This document shows positions 21,401 through 30,105 of a stretch of DNA of 64,000 nt, piece by piece. The stretch spans positions 186,001 through 250,000 of the forward strand of contig NZ_JABBNC010000002.1 of assembly GCF_012933445.1 (NCBI RefSeq), written 5' to 3'. How positions within the stretch are numbered: position 1 is the first letter of the stretch; each line of letters opens with the position of its first letter. A program made the translations under genes and the position numbers. This DNA comes from Actinoplanes sp. TBRC 11911. GTDB taxonomy: Bacteria > Actinomycetota > Actinomycetes > Mycobacteriales > Micromonosporaceae. The notes beneath the pieces are model-generated. The model was not told the origin of the DNA. It searched no databases and was given only the letters and a program-made list of their open reading frames with translations.

Positions 21401-21957
21401 TCCTGTACGCCCCGACCTGGCGCGACGACGACTACTACCGGGGCGGCGCCTACAAGATCGCGATGATGCTCGACCTGGAGGCGGCCCGCGAGCGCTTGGG
21501 AAGCGACCACGTGCTGCTGGTGCGCCGCCACCCCAACGTGGTCGACGACATCCCCGGTGCGGGCAACGGCTTCGTGTACGACGTCGGGGCCTACCCGGAC
21601 ATGGCCGACCTGCTGGCGATCGCCGACGTGCTGATCACCGACTACTCCTCGGTGATGTTCGACTTCGCCGTCACCGGCCGCCCGATGCTGTTCTTCACCT
21701 ACGACCTGGCCCACTACCGGGACAAGCTGCGCGGCTTCTACTTCGACTTCGAGGCCGAGGCGCCCGGGCCGCTGCTGAGCACCTCGGATCAGGTGATCGA
21801 CGCGATCGGCGACCTGGAGCCGGTGGCCGAGGCGTACGCGGACCGGTACAAGGCGTTCGCCGAGCGGGCCGGCGACCTCGACGACGGTCATGCCGCCGAC
21901 CGGGTCATCGAGGCCATGCTGGAGGCGGGCACGAAAGGGACGACCGGTGCTGCGTAA
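18445..21957 (+). CDS. Bifunctional GT2 glycosyltransferase / TagF-type glycerophosphotransferase
   Basis: This 1170-residue fusion likely builds a teichoic-acid-like wall polymer. Residues 1-270 are a GT2 (GT-A) domain: SVVVPIYNVAPYLEECLASV at the start, VDDGSTDDS, and the metal-binding DSDD. Residues 300-770 are a long, beta-rich linker I do not recognise. Residues 780-1160 are a CDP-glycerol:glycerophosphotransferase domain: QTWHGTPLKRIG near 889, YAPTWRDD near 989, TDYSSVMFDFA near 1065. ATG 18445 follows a GGGAGGG site. It is the first of a run of wall/glycan genes and overlaps the next gene by 11 nt. Confidence 0.9.
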   Translation: MGSVLSVVVPIYNVAPYLEECLASVAAQYHRHLEVIMVDDGSTDDSGAIAAAFAERDRRFILVTQANAGLGAARNTGTRHATGDYLMFVDSDDVLPPYAAELLISSIEATGSDFACGNVLRLTSRGLHQSGLHKTPFATTRLGTHVSRHSSLMDDRTAWNKVFRRSFWDAHELAFPEGVLYEDIPVTVPAHVLAKSVDVLDVPVYYWREREGAEKSITQRRGEVRGFLDRLAGVREVSRFLGEQRQRKLKRIYDGSVLTGDLMIFMRELPRAGDDFREAFLDGCHEFLDTVDARVFDELPAQQRVLWQLVRKRMLAELLEIVPTIRARHGIVRKGLSRYHNLMYLDDDLPELPRSLFAAGTPHPRTKLHEAYWRRGKLHLRGHAFIPSQPATHAWSTTRLIWLKSDAGDRTKRIPLTARKCTDATAEHGTASVSYDWSGFAAEIAADQLRGPDGTWRDEVWTVHIGVLGLGQKSRGPFEVGEHANPIKLTSLYVDRDVRITPVVSDGRLRLHVEHVGARVTGGGVDGDSLEIHGQVTRADPRPETARLSRTSGVVWGSYPVHLDGDRFSFRVPLADLQAHEYHRPLLVGEPGDRWDVELAPGDEHATPVRLAVAGDFAWSPIYLGGRMIGMHADGKGHPVLSAQPPVPAVTSVTADGTTFRVSGTLPPGGWARMRTVLRLANGREPREFPTTVDGDTWTAVVDPLSVESFGDRIRLRTGTYNLLCRDGDGPIGPLPAFEGGLGALPMDLPADPGRVTLEWLFDDRVVLRVRSALKNNERGKYFGARNREELYPALRREPLRDAVLYNSFTGRQYSDSPRAVHRELVARGVPLEHIWAVVDGQAAIPPTARSVGLWQRDWYEALATSRYIVTNQHLPAWFRPRDGQVVVQTWHGTPLKRIGFDIENLQFADKKYFEKLEVEAKTWTHLVSPNRFSTPILQRAFRYEGRMLETGYPRNDILFAGGDRREAIVADVRRRLALPAGKKVILYAPTWRDDDYYRGGAYKIAMMLDLEAARERLGSDHVLLVRRHPNVVDDIPGAGNGFVYDVGAYPDMADLLAIADVLITDYSSVMFDFAVTGRPMLFFTYDLAHYRDKLRGFYFDFEAEAPGPLLSTSDQVIDAIGDLEPVAEAYADRYKAFAERAGDLDDGHAADRVIEAMLEAGTKGTTGAA

Positions 21958-22813
21958 AGAGAAGCCCGACGAGGAGCGGAAGCTGGCGGCGGACGACCGC
22001 AAGATCCTCACCGACATCCGCTGGGAGCTGCAGGAACAGCGTAAATACCTGGAGATCTTCCGGCACGCCGTGGCGAGCGACGTGCTGGACCAGGTCGGCG
22101 CGTTCACCCTCCAGCGGCAGTACACGTTCGAGAAGACGGTGGAACAGATCGTCAGCCGCCGGCTGAGCTTCGCCCGGTTCGGCGACGGTGAGCTGCGCAC
22201 GATGCTGCGCTCCGAGTTCAACCTGAGGTTCCAGCCGTGGTCCGCCGATCTGGCCGCGGACCTGCGCGAGGTGCTGCTCTTCGACGGCTACGACGCGGAC
22301 CGGTTGCTGCTGGGCTTCCCGTACCCGTACCGGAGTCTGCACTGGTCTGGGGTGTGGCTGGACATCTGGTCCGAGGTGCGTCCGCTGCTGCGCACCGACC
22401 TGATGTACGGCAACAGCCACCTGTCCCGGCCGATCTTCTTCCAGCAGTTGGGTCAGCGTGGCGTCGACATGTGGCGCACCGTCTGGCAGGACCGCGAGAT
22501 CTGCATCGTCACCGGCGAGAACTCCCGCTTCACCCTGGTTCCGCAGCTGTTCGACAACGTCAAGGACAGCAAGGTCGTGCACTCGACTCCGGTCAACGCG
22601 TACGCCGATCTGCCGCGGCTCATGAAGGTGCTCGAGGATGAGGACCCGGAGCAGCTGTTCCTGTTGTCGCTCGGCCCCTCCGGCACGCTGGTGGCCGCCT
22701 GGCTCGCCCGGATGGGCCGCTGGGCCATCGACATCGGTCACATCAGCGACAGCTGGGCGAACGTCTTCTCGGGCGGCAAGTGGCCGGAGTCCCTCGCGGT
22801 GCGGCGAAAGTAG
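21947..22813 (+). CDS. GT-D fold glycosyltransferase (DUF1792/SP_1767 type)
   Basis: This 288-residue protein begins at GTG 21947, inside the preceding gene, after GAAAGGGA. The N-terminal 50 residues are a charged helix. The GT-D metal-binding motif with DxE is in ARFGDGELRTML. Other family landmarks are GFPYPY, the YGNSHLSRP region, a Rossmann-like VTGENSRF, and the C-terminal GHISDSW. GT-D enzymes add glucose to glycoprotein or polymer acceptors in streptococci. The acceptor here is unknown; linkage to the TagF-type fusion suggests sugar decoration of a wall polymer. Confidence 0.83.
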   Translation: MLRKEKPDEERKLAADDRKILTDIRWELQEQRKYLEIFRHAVASDVLDQVGAFTLQRQYTFEKTVEQIVSRRLSFARFGDGELRTMLRSEFNLRFQPWSADLAADLREVLLFDGYDADRLLLGFPYPYRSLHWSGVWLDIWSEVRPLLRTDLMYGNSHLSRPIFFQQLGQRGVDMWRTVWQDREICIVTGENSRFTLVPQLFDNVKDSKVVHSTPVNAYADLPRLMKVLEDEDPEQLFLLSLGPSGTLVAAWLARMGRWAIDIGHISDSWANVFSGGKWPESLAVRRK

Positions 22814-22871
22814 GCCGTCCACGAAAGTGTCCGGGCGCTGTCTGAATCCGGTCCGCGTCGTTGTAGACGGG

Positions 22872-23882
22872 GTGAAGACGCTCATCGCGGGTGGTGCCGG
22901 GTTCATCGGAAGCACGATCGCGTCGTGTCTGGTCGATGCGGGGCACGAACCGGTCATTCTGGACAATCTGGTGACCGGGCGGCGGGAGTTCTGCGCGGGT
23001 AAGCCCTTTTACGAAGGGGACATCGCCGATCGGACGGTGCTCGACCGGATCTTCGCCGAGCACCCGGACATCGCCGCGGTCGTCCACTGTGCGGCGCTCA
23101 TCGTGGTGCCCGAGTCGGTCCGGCACCCGATTCACTACTACCGCGAGAACGTCGCGAAGACGCTGGAGTTCGTCGACCACCTGGTCGCCAACGGCGTCAC
23201 CCGGCTGCTGTTCAGCTCGTCGGCCTCGATCTACCGCCCCAACGGCGATTTCACCGTCGACGAGGACTCGGCCATCGCCGGCATGAGCCCGTACGCCCGT
23301 ACCAAGCAGATCGTCGAGGAGATGCTCGCGGACATCGCCGTGGCAACCCCGATGCGGGTGCTCTCGTTACGGTATTTCAACCCGATCGGCGCCGACCCCA
23401 AGATGCGCACCGGCCTGCAGGTCCCCTCGCCGAGCCATGCGCTGGGTAAGTTGATCGAGGCGCACCGTGCCGGCCGGCCCTTCCCGGTCACCGGCGTGGA
23501 CTACCCCACCCGCGACGGCTCGGGCATCCGCGACTACGTGCACGTCTGGGACCTGGCCGACGCCCACCTGCGCGCGCTGGAGACCTTCGACACCGTGCTC
23601 GCCGGTGAGTCTCGCAGCACGGCCATCAATCTGGGCACCGGGACCGGCACCACCGTGCTGGAGTTCGTCGAGGCCTTCAATCGGGTGGCCGGCACCCCGG
23701 TCGCGGTCCTGCCGTCGCCGCGGCGGCCGGGCGACCAGGCCGGCGCCTATACCCGCAGCCACCGGGCGGCGCGGCTGCTGGGCTGGCGGGCGGAACACTC
23801 GGTGACCGACGGCATCCGCGACACCCTGGCCTGGTTCGAGCGGCGCGACGAGATCCTGCCCGATCTGGCCGGTCGGCGATGA
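22872..23882 (+). CDS. galE: UDP-glucose 4-epimerase family protein
   Basis: This 336-residue extended short-chain dehydrogenase interconverts UDP-glucose and UDP-galactose or related sugars. NAD-binding GGAGFIGS is near residue 7. The catalytic SSSAS and YARTK (YxxxK) are present, followed by LRYFNPIGADP. GTG 22872 places the Rossmann motif at the expected distance from the N-terminus. It lies 58 nt after the GT-D gene and probably supplies an activated sugar to these transferases. The exact sugar specificity cannot be read from the sequence. Confidence 0.9.
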   Translation: MKTLIAGGAGFIGSTIASCLVDAGHEPVILDNLVTGRREFCAGKPFYEGDIADRTVLDRIFAEHPDIAAVVHCAALIVVPESVRHPIHYYRENVAKTLEFVDHLVANGVTRLLFSSSASIYRPNGDFTVDEDSAIAGMSPYARTKQIVEEMLADIAVATPMRVLSLRYFNPIGADPKMRTGLQVPSPSHALGKLIEAHRAGRPFPVTGVDYPTRDGSGIRDYVHVWDLADAHLRALETFDTVLAGESRSTAINLGTGTGTTVLEFVEAFNRVAGTPVAVLPSPRRPGDQAGAYTRSHRAARLLGWRAEHSVTDGIRDTLAWFERRDEILPDLAGRR

Positions 23883-23957
23883 GGTGAACCGTTGGGTACG
23901 AAACGCGGAGCGGCCGGGGGACGCCGAGCGTGAACCGGGCCACTATTGTTGCGAGCC

Positions 23958-24641
23958 ATGAGCACCATTCCGCTCGCCGAGGAACTGCTCCTCCTCGCAT
24001 ATGACGACCAGACCGGCAAGGCGACCGGCTCCCGGATCGGGCTCGACCTCGGCATGTCCGCGGCCGTGCTGATCGATCTGGCACTGGCGGGGCGGATCGC
24101 CTACGTCGACGGCTACCTCAAGGTGGTCGATCCGAGCCCGATCGGTGACCCGATCGCGGACGCCGTGCTGGCTCGGGCGGCCGAGGACGAACCGCACACC
24201 CCGTCGCAGTGGCTGCAGCGCCTGCGTCACCGCCTGCGCACCCGCGTCCTGGAGGACCTGGTGTCCCGCGGTGTGGTCAGCGACGTGGACGAGACCCAGA
24301 TGGGCGTCATCCACCTCCATCGCTATCCGACGACCGACCCGCAGTACGAGGCGGAGATCCGCCGCCGGCTCGCCGAGGCATTGATGACCGAGACGATCTG
24401 CGACGAGCGCACCGCCGCGCTCGCCACGCTGCTCTCGGCCTGCCGGATGGAACCGGCGCTGCGGCTGCCGTCCGACGAGTCGGCCCGCGCCCACCAGCGC
24501 ATCGAGGAGATCGCGGCGGGCGCCGGGTTCTCCGGCAGCGCCAACCTCGAGGACTCGATCGTCCGGCCGAGCGTCGCGCTGGTGGTGGCCACCCTGGGCA
24601 AGGCCATCTCGGCCGCCCTGGGCGCCCCCAAACCGGCCTAG
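23958..24641 (+). CDS. GPP34 (GOLPH3-like) family protein
   Basis: This 227-residue helical protein belongs to the GPP34 family: LAEELLLLAYDD, LGMSAAVLIDLALAGRI, WLQRLRHRLRTRVLEDLVSRG, and a C-terminal hydrophobic helix SVALVVATLGKAI. Eukaryotic GOLPH3 binds PI4P and retains glycosyltransferases in the Golgi. Actinobacterial members are common, but their function is not established. Its location after a glycosyltransferase cluster is suggestive of a membrane/glycan role. ATG 23958 was preferred over an upstream near-start at 23946. Confidence 0.88.
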   Translation: MSTIPLAEELLLLAYDDQTGKATGSRIGLDLGMSAAVLIDLALAGRIAYVDGYLKVVDPSPIGDPIADAVLARAAEDEPHTPSQWLQRLRHRLRTRVLEDLVSRGVVSDVDETQMGVIHLHRYPTTDPQYEAEIRRRLAEALMTETICDERTAALATLLSACRMEPALRLPSDESARAHQRIEEIAAGAGFSGSANLEDSIVRPSVALVVATLGKAISAALGAPKPA

Positions 24642-26287
24642 ACCCCGAGCGCGGCCGCGACCTCGGTGCGGAGAGTGCGCAGCGAGGCGGCGGCGCGCTC
24701 GCGGGCCCCGCGCACGTCGCCCTGGCCGACCGGTTCTACCACTTCCAGGTACGCCTTGAGCTTGGGCTCGGTGCCGGACGGCCGGATCACCACGCGGGCC
24801 GCCGCGGTGCGGAACGTGAGCACGTCGTTGTCCGGTAACAGGTCATCGATCGCGGTCAGCGGCGCGCCGAGCAGCGTGGCCGGCGGCTCGCGACGGGCCC
24901 GGCCCATCGCCACCCCGATCTCGGCCAGGTCGTCCACCCGCACCGACAGCTGGTCGGTGGCGTGCACGCCGAACTCGGCCGCCAGCTCGTCCAGCCGGTC
25001 GGCGAGCGTGCGGCCCTCGGCCTTGAGCCCGGCGGCCATCTCGGCCACGTTCAGCGCGGCGGTGATGCCGTCCTTGTCGCGGACCAGGGCCGGCGCCACG
25101 CAGTAGCCGAGGGCCTCCTCGTAGCCGTACGCGAGATCCTCGGCGGCCCGCACGATCCACTTGAAGCCGGTGAGCGTCTCGGCGTAGGGCACGCCGCGGG
25201 CGGTGCACAAGCGGCCCAGCAGCTGTGACGAGACGATCGTCGTGGCGTACGTGCCGGGAACGCCCCGCCGGATGAGGTGGTCGGCGAGCAGGACGCCCAG
25301 CTCGTCGCCGCGCAACGGCCGCCACCCGCCATCCGAGGGGATCGCGACCGCGCACCGGTCCGCGTCCGGGTCGTTCGCCACCGCCAGGTCGGCACCGCCG
25401 AGGCCGGCCAGCGCGAGCAGGTGGTCCATCGCGCCCGGCTCCTCCGGGTTCGGGAACGCCACCGTCGGGAACTCCGGGTCGGGGGTGAACTGGTCGGCCA
25501 CCACCGCGGGCTCGGCGAAGCCGGCGGCCACGAACGCGGCGGCCAGCGTCGAGCCACCGACACCGTGCATCGGCGTGTACGCCACCGCGAGGTCCCGCGG
25601 GCCGCCCTCGGTGAGCACGGCCGCGGCGCTTCGCACGTACCCCTGCGGGATCGCGTCGTCGAGCAGCTTGCCCGGCTCGCCCAGTGGCACGTCGGCGATC
25701 CGGCCGACCGCGCGGATGGCCGCCTCGATCCCGGCGTCCGCGGGCGGCACGATCTGCGCGCCGTCGCCGGCCGGGCCGCCCAGCGCGCGGCCGAGATAGA
25801 CCTTGTACCCGTTGTCCTGCGGCGGGTTGTGGCTGGCCGTCACCATGACCCCGGCGACCGCGTCCAACGCCCGTACGGCGTACGCGAGCACCGGCGTGGG
25901 TAACGTGCCCGGCATGACCAGGGCCTCGCGGCCGGCCCCGGTGGCGACCCGGGCGGTCTGCTCGGCGAACGCCTTCGACCCGTGCCGCGCGTCGTAGCCG
26001 ATGACCAGCGGGCCCGTCCCGCCGCGCGCGGCCAGCCAGGACACCAGGCCGGCGGCGGCGCGGGTGACCACCGCGAGGTTCATCCCGTTGGGCCCGGGGC
26101 GCAGCCGGCCGCGCAGCCCCGCGGTGCCGAAGGTGAGTGGTCCGGCGAACGAATCCCGCAGCTCGCCGGCCGTGCCGGGGAGTCCGTCGATCAGCGCGCG
26201 AAGCTCGGCCCTGCTGCGCGGATCGGGATCGTCGGCCAGCCAGGCCTCGGCCTCGGCCCGCAGCGCGGCGTCATCGTTGGTGGTCAC
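24638..26287 (-). CDS. Alpha-D-phosphohexomutase (PGM2-like phosphoglucomutase/phosphopentomutase)
   Basis: This 549-residue mutase contains all four family signatures: FGTAGLRGRL, the phosphoserine loop MVTASHNPPQDNGYKVY, the metal loop NDPDADR, the sugar loop GYEEALGYCVAP and the phosphate-binding RPSGTEPKLKAYLEV. The FGTAGLRG form is that of the PGM2/PgcA branch, whose eukaryotic member is mainly a phosphopentomutase. No deoB-type gene is seen in the window, so this could link deoA (deoxyribose-1-P) to deoC (deoxyribose-5-P). The start is GTG 26287; a longer frame to 26344 runs through the terminator hairpin. It overlaps GPP34 by 4 nt tail-to-tail. Confidence 0.9.
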   Translation of the reverse strand: MTTNDDAALRAEAEAWLADDPDPRSRAELRALIDGLPGTAGELRDSFAGPLTFGTAGLRGRLRPGPNGMNLAVVTRAAAGLVSWLAARGGTGPLVIGYDARHGSKAFAEQTARVATGAGREALVMPGTLPTPVLAYAVRALDAVAGVMVTASHNPPQDNGYKVYLGRALGGPAGDGAQIVPPADAGIEAAIRAVGRIADVPLGEPGKLLDDAIPQGYVRSAAAVLTEGGPRDLAVAYTPMHGVGGSTLAAAFVAAGFAEPAVVADQFTPDPEFPTVAFPNPEEPGAMDHLLALAGLGGADLAVANDPDADRCAVAIPSDGGWRPLRGDELGVLLADHLIRRGVPGTYATTIVSSQLLGRLCTARGVPYAETLTGFKWIVRAAEDLAYGYEEALGYCVAPALVRDKDGITAALNVAEMAAGLKAEGRTLADRLDELAAEFGVHATDQLSVRVDDLAEIGVAMGRARREPPATLLGAPLTAIDDLLPDNDVLTFRTAAARVVIRPSGTEPKLKAYLEVVEPVGQGDVRGARERAAASLRTLRTEVAAALGV

Positions 26288-26302
26288 TTGCGATTGATAG
26301 CA

Positions 26303-26332
26303 CAGGGCCGGCGCGAGCTCGCGCCGGCCCTG
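26303..26332 (-). terminator. Terminator after the receptor Ser/Thr kinase
   Basis: A perfect 30-bp palindrome (two 15-bp arms, CAGGGCCGGCGCGAG and its complement) lies just beyond the stop of the minus-strand kinase at 26341 and before the mutase start at 26287. It would separate the two transcription units. Confidence 0.75.
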
Positions 26333-26340
26333 CGTCGTCG

Positions 26341-28254
26341 TCACCCGAGCTTGTACGTCTCGACCATCTTGTCGTAGTACTTCTTGTTGGCCGCGAAGTT
26401 GACTTCCTCGGTGGTGAGGTAGAAGGAGTACATCTTCCCGTTCACCGTGGTCATCCGCCAGATGCCGTGGCGCTCACCGTCACCGGTGCCGCACTGGTAC
26501 TGGAACTCGGCGCCCGCGTGGCCGGAGATGTCGACGTCCTTGGTGCCGAGGTGTTTGAACGGCTTCGGGCAGCTCGTACCGTTCTTCAGCCCGGTCGGTG
26601 CGGTCGTGTTGGCGAACTTGTCCGGCGAAATCGACCCCTTCTCGACCAGGACCCGCACCTTCGTGTCCTTGTCGTTCGGGTCGACGTAGTCGACGTAGGA
26701 GCCGCCCGCCGCCCGCGTCCAGCCCTTCGGCACCTGCACCGAAACGGTACTGTCGCCCTTGTACGCCTGGGTCTCGACGCCGGACTGGTCCGGTTGCGCG
26801 TTGCCGGCCGGCAGCGCGTCCGGCGGCGGTGTGTCGCCGCCGCCACCGCCCAGCGAGAAGACCAGGATCAGCACCAGCACCAGGGCGAGCGCGCCACCAC
26901 CGGCGATCATCTGCTGCTTGCGCGACCAGCCCTTCACCGTGTCGGCGACCCGGCCCGCGGTGTCTCGGGCGCCGGTCATCGCCTTGTCCATCGTGGCCTT
27001 GCGCTTGGCGCCCGGGCTCATCACCACCGTGCCGGGCCGGCCGCTCTGCCACGCGTCGCGCGGCGGGATCACGCTGGTCGGGCCGGTGCCGCCGGGCATC
27101 TGCGCGGCCGGCATCATGCCGGTCGGCGCGACGGCGGCCTGCGGCTCGACGCGGCGCCGGCGTCCGGCCCCGCCCCCGGCGTTCTCCTGCTGCAGCTTCT
27201 GCAGGTGGTCGGTGAGCGAGTCGCCGGCCGCGAGCATGGCCCGGCCGCCGATCTGGCCGGACGGCGGCGGCGCGATCGGCTGCGTCTCGGCCGGAGCCGC
27301 GACGGGCGGACGCTGCGACGGGACCACCGAGTACGGGTCGGTCATCATGTTCGGCGGTGCCTGGCTGGCCAGCGGGCCGGCCAGTTGCTGGCGCAGGATG
27401 GTCCGGGCGGTGATCACGTCCATCCGGCGGTCCGGGTCCTTCTCCAGCAGACCCATCAGCACCGGCGTGAGCGACCCGGCCCGCACGGCCGGGGCCGGCG
27501 GGTCCTCGACCACCGCGTGCATGGTCTCGATCGGGTCGCCCTTGTCGAATGGGGGCCGGCCCTCGACCGCGGTGTAGAGCGTGACGCCCAGCGAGAACAG
27601 ATCGCTGGGCGGCCCGAACTCGCTGCCCATGGCCCGCTCGGGCGAGATGAAATGCGGTGAGCCGAGCACCATGCCGGGCGTGGTCAGCTGCACGTCGGTG
27701 GGCATCCGCGCCACGCCGAAGTCGGTCAGCACGCACCGGCCGTCCGAACAGATGAGCACGTTCGCCGGTTTCACGTCGCGGTGCAGCACGCCGTGCGCGT
27801 GTGCCACCTCGAGCGCGCCGAGCAGCGCGATGCCGATCTTGGCGACCACGCGGCCCGAGATAGGTCCGTCCTCGATCACCATGTCGGCGAGCGAACGGGC
27901 GTCGAGCAGTTCCATCACGATCCACGGCCGGCCGTTCTCATGAACGACGTCGTAGACCTGCACCACGGCGGGGTGTTGCAGCGCGGCGGCGGCGCGGGCC
28001 TCGCGCATGGTCCGCTCGTACATCGCGTCGCGGTCGCTCGGCGCCAGGCCCGGCGGGAGCACGACCTCCTTGATCGCGACGTCGCGGCGCAGCAGCGTGT
28101 CCGCCGCTCGCCAGACCGTGCCCATGCCGCCGTGGCCGACCGCGGCGCGGAGTGTGTACCGCCCGCCGATGAGCGTGCCCGGAGCTGCGCGTCCGCTGGT
28201 GGGAGCCGTATTACCACCGCTCCACGTCGGAATCTGAGTCACTGAGGATGCCAC
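26341..28254 (-). CDS. Receptor-type Ser/Thr protein kinase
   Basis: This 637-residue Hanks-type kinase has the Gly loop VGHGGMGTVW, VAIKE lysine, HRDVKPAN, DFG and a GSPHFISPE activation segment in residues 30-290. A Pro/Ala-rich cytoplasmic linker follows to about 440, then one TM helix (AGGGALALVLVLILVFSLGG, near 448-468). The extracytoplasmic domain of about 150 residues has no PASTA repeats. It resembles the C-terminal sensor domain of the second kinase in this window only in overall plan. The signal is unknown. A GTG at 28242 is an alternative start. It is divergent from the mutase gene at 28439. Confidence 0.92.
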   Translation of the reverse strand: MASSVTQIPTWSGGNTAPTSGRAAPGTLIGGRYTLRAAVGHGGMGTVWRAADTLLRRDVAIKEVVLPPGLAPSDRDAMYERTMREARAAAALQHPAVVQVYDVVHENGRPWIVMELLDARSLADMVIEDGPISGRVVAKIGIALLGALEVAHAHGVLHRDVKPANVLICSDGRCVLTDFGVARMPTDVQLTTPGMVLGSPHFISPERAMGSEFGPPSDLFSLGVTLYTAVEGRPPFDKGDPIETMHAVVEDPPAPAVRAGSLTPVLMGLLEKDPDRRMDVITARTILRQQLAGPLASQAPPNMMTDPYSVVPSQRPPVAAPAETQPIAPPPSGQIGGRAMLAAGDSLTDHLQKLQQENAGGGAGRRRRVEPQAAVAPTGMMPAAQMPGGTGPTSVIPPRDAWQSGRPGTVVMSPGAKRKATMDKAMTGARDTAGRVADTVKGWSRKQQMIAGGGALALVLVLILVFSLGGGGGDTPPPDALPAGNAQPDQSGVETQAYKGDSTVSVQVPKGWTRAAGGSYVDYVDPNDKDTKVRVLVEKGSISPDKFANTTAPTGLKNGTSCPKPFKHLGTKDVDISGHAGAEFQYQCGTGDGERHGIWRMTTVNGKMYSFYLTTEEVNFAANKKYYDKMVETYKLG

Positions 28255-28438
28255 CGAGGGGGTATAGGGGGCTTTCGACCAACCAGGCTATCTTGCCGGT
28301 TGCTCCCCATGATTTGAAAGTCGCGACGCCGGTGTTTACCAGAACTCGACCCTAGGTGAGCGGCGCATCGCATTCGGTGGCATTTTTCGGACGCTGAGTA
28401 CGAAACCGGTAACTCGGTCCACCCTTTAGGATCGGGAC

Positions 28439-30004
28439 GTGAACGCGGAGTCGGGTTTCGAGATCAAGCCGGTCTATCACAGCGAGGATGTCCCGCCCGA
28501 CGTCCCGATCGGGGAGCCCGGCGAATTCCCGTACACGCGTGGTGTCTATTCGACGATGTACACCAAGCGGCCCTGGACGATGCGGCAGTACGCCGGTTTC
28601 GGCACCGCTGCCGAGTCCAACGCGCGCTATCACCAGCTGCTCGCGGCCGGCACGATGGGCTTGTCGGTCGCTTTCGACCTCCCCACCCAGATGGGGTACG
28701 ACTCGGACGACCCGATCGCGCACGGCGAGGTCGGCAAGGTGGGCGTGGCGATCGACTCGATCGACGACATGCGGCGGCTCTTCCACGACATCCCACTGGA
28801 CCAGGTGTCCACCTCGATGACGATCAACGCGCCCGGTTCCGTCCTGCTGCTGCTCTACCAGCTCGTCGCCGAGGAGCAGGGGGTGCCGGGCAGCGCGCTG
28901 CAGGGCACCATCCAGAACGACATCCTGAAGGAGTACATCGCCCGCGGGACGTACATCTTCCCGCCGAAGCCGTCGCTGCGGCTGGTGGCGGACACGTTCG
29001 CCTACTGCCGGGCCGAGATCCCGAAGTGGAACACGATCTCCATCTCCGGCTACCACATGGCCGAGGCCGGTGCCTCGCCCGCGCAGGAGATCGCGTTCAC
29101 CCTGGCCAACGGCATCGAGTACGTCCGTGCCGCGCTCGCCGCCGGCCTGGCCGTGGACGACTTCGCACCGCGGCTGAGCTTCTTCTTCGTGGCGCGTACG
29201 ACACTGCTCGAGGAGATCGCCAAGTTCCGCGCCGCCCGCCGGATGTGGGCCCGGATCATGCGCGAGGAGTTCGGCGCGACCAACCCCAAGTCGCTCATGC
29301 TGCGGTTCCACACCCAGACCGCGGGCGTGCAGCTCACCGCCCAGCAGCCCGAGGTCAATCTGGTACGCGTCGCGATCCAGGCCCTGGGCGCGGTGGCCGG
29401 CGGCACGCAGTCGCTGCACACGAACGCCTACGACGAGGCGATCGCACTGCCGACCGAGAAGTCGGCCCGGCTCGCGCTGCGCACCCAGCAGGTCCTCGCC
29501 TACGAGAGCGGCCTCACCGGCACGGTCGACCCGTTCGCCGGCTCGTACGCGATCGAGGCCCTGACCGACGAGGTCGAGCGGCAGGCCACGGCGCTGATCG
29601 AGCGGGTCTTCGAGTACGGCTCCGCGGTCGACGCGATCGAGGCGGGCTTCCAGAAGCAGGAGATCGAGACCTCGGCGTACCGGATCGCGAACGAGATCGA
29701 CGACGGCGAGCGGGTCGTGGTCGGTGTGAATCGCTTCACGGTCGACGAGGAGGAGCACTACGAGCCGCTGCGCGTGGACCCGGCTATCGAGGCCGCTCAG
29801 CGCGCTCGTCTGGCCGATTTACGGGCGAATCGGTCGGCCGCCGCGGTCGAGTCGGCACTGGCTGATCTCGCGAAGGCCGCCGAAGGAAGCGCGAACGTCC
29901 TACCGTTGATGAAAGAGGCGTTGCGACTGCGCGCGACCGTGGGCGAGGTATGCCACACGTTGCGCGGCGTATGGGGCGTGTACCACCCCGTCGAACACTT
30001 CTGA
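28439..30004 (+). CDS. Adenosylcobalamin-dependent acyl-CoA mutase, large subunit (methylmalonyl-CoA mutase family)
   Basis: This 521-residue protein contains the complete TIM-barrel acyl-CoA-binding domain: [75 protein letters not shown]. The B12-binding domain with DxHxxG is absent, so a separate small subunit must be encoded elsewhere. The Tyr in QYAGF and the Arg in ARGTYI are the forms I remember for methylmalonyl-CoA mutase rather than isobutyryl-CoA mutase (Phe and Gln), but this is weak evidence. With the acyl-CoA carboxylase genes here it would fit propionyl-CoA metabolism. Confidence 0.88.
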   Translation: MNAESGFEIKPVYHSEDVPPDVPIGEPGEFPYTRGVYSTMYTKRPWTMRQYAGFGTAAESNARYHQLLAAGTMGLSVAFDLPTQMGYDSDDPIAHGEVGKVGVAIDSIDDMRRLFHDIPLDQVSTSMTINAPGSVLLLLYQLVAEEQGVPGSALQGTIQNDILKEYIARGTYIFPPKPSLRLVADTFAYCRAEIPKWNTISISGYHMAEAGASPAQEIAFTLANGIEYVRAALAAGLAVDDFAPRLSFFFVARTTLLEEIAKFRAARRMWARIMREEFGATNPKSLMLRFHTQTAGVQLTAQQPEVNLVRVAIQALGAVAGGTQSLHTNAYDEAIALPTEKSARLALRTQQVLAYESGLTGTVDPFAGSYAIEALTDEVERQATALIERVFEYGSAVDAIEAGFQKQEIETSAYRIANEIDDGERVVVGVNRFTVDEEEHYEPLRVDPAIEAAQRARLADLRANRSAAAVESALADLAKAAEGSANVLPLMKEALRLRATVGEVCHTLRGVWGVYHPVEHF

Positions 30005-30006
30005 AA

Positions 30007-30020
30007 CCGTTTTGAAACGG
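30007..30020 (+). terminator. Small hairpin after the mutase gene
   Basis: CCGTTT and AAACGG form a 6-bp stem with a 2-nt loop immediately after the stop codon. It is weak as a terminator. Confidence 0.3.
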
Positions 30021-30069
30021 ACTCGTGGTGTGCTGGAAGTGCGGTTGATCGGTCGATCCTGAAACCGCG

Positions 30070-30105
30070 TCACCTCCACGATTCGTTACCCGTTGTAGGA
30101 GGTGA
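30070..30105 (+). promoter_or_regulatory. Hairpin that could hide a perfect Shine-Dalgarno sequence
   Basis: TCACCTCC (30070-30077) is the exact complement of GGAGGTGA (30098-30105), with a 20-nt loop. The second arm contains a perfect ribosome-binding site placed 9-11 nt before ATG 30114, which is in frame with the amidohydrolase. This is the layout of a translational switch, but it is only useful if 30114 is a real start. Confidence 0.4.

Noticed and set aside
18541-22221. A 1226-codon minus-strand open frame opposite the TagF fusion
   Set aside because: Shadow of a strongly biased high-GC gene. The plus-strand protein has clear GT2 and TagF motifs and the minus frame has none.
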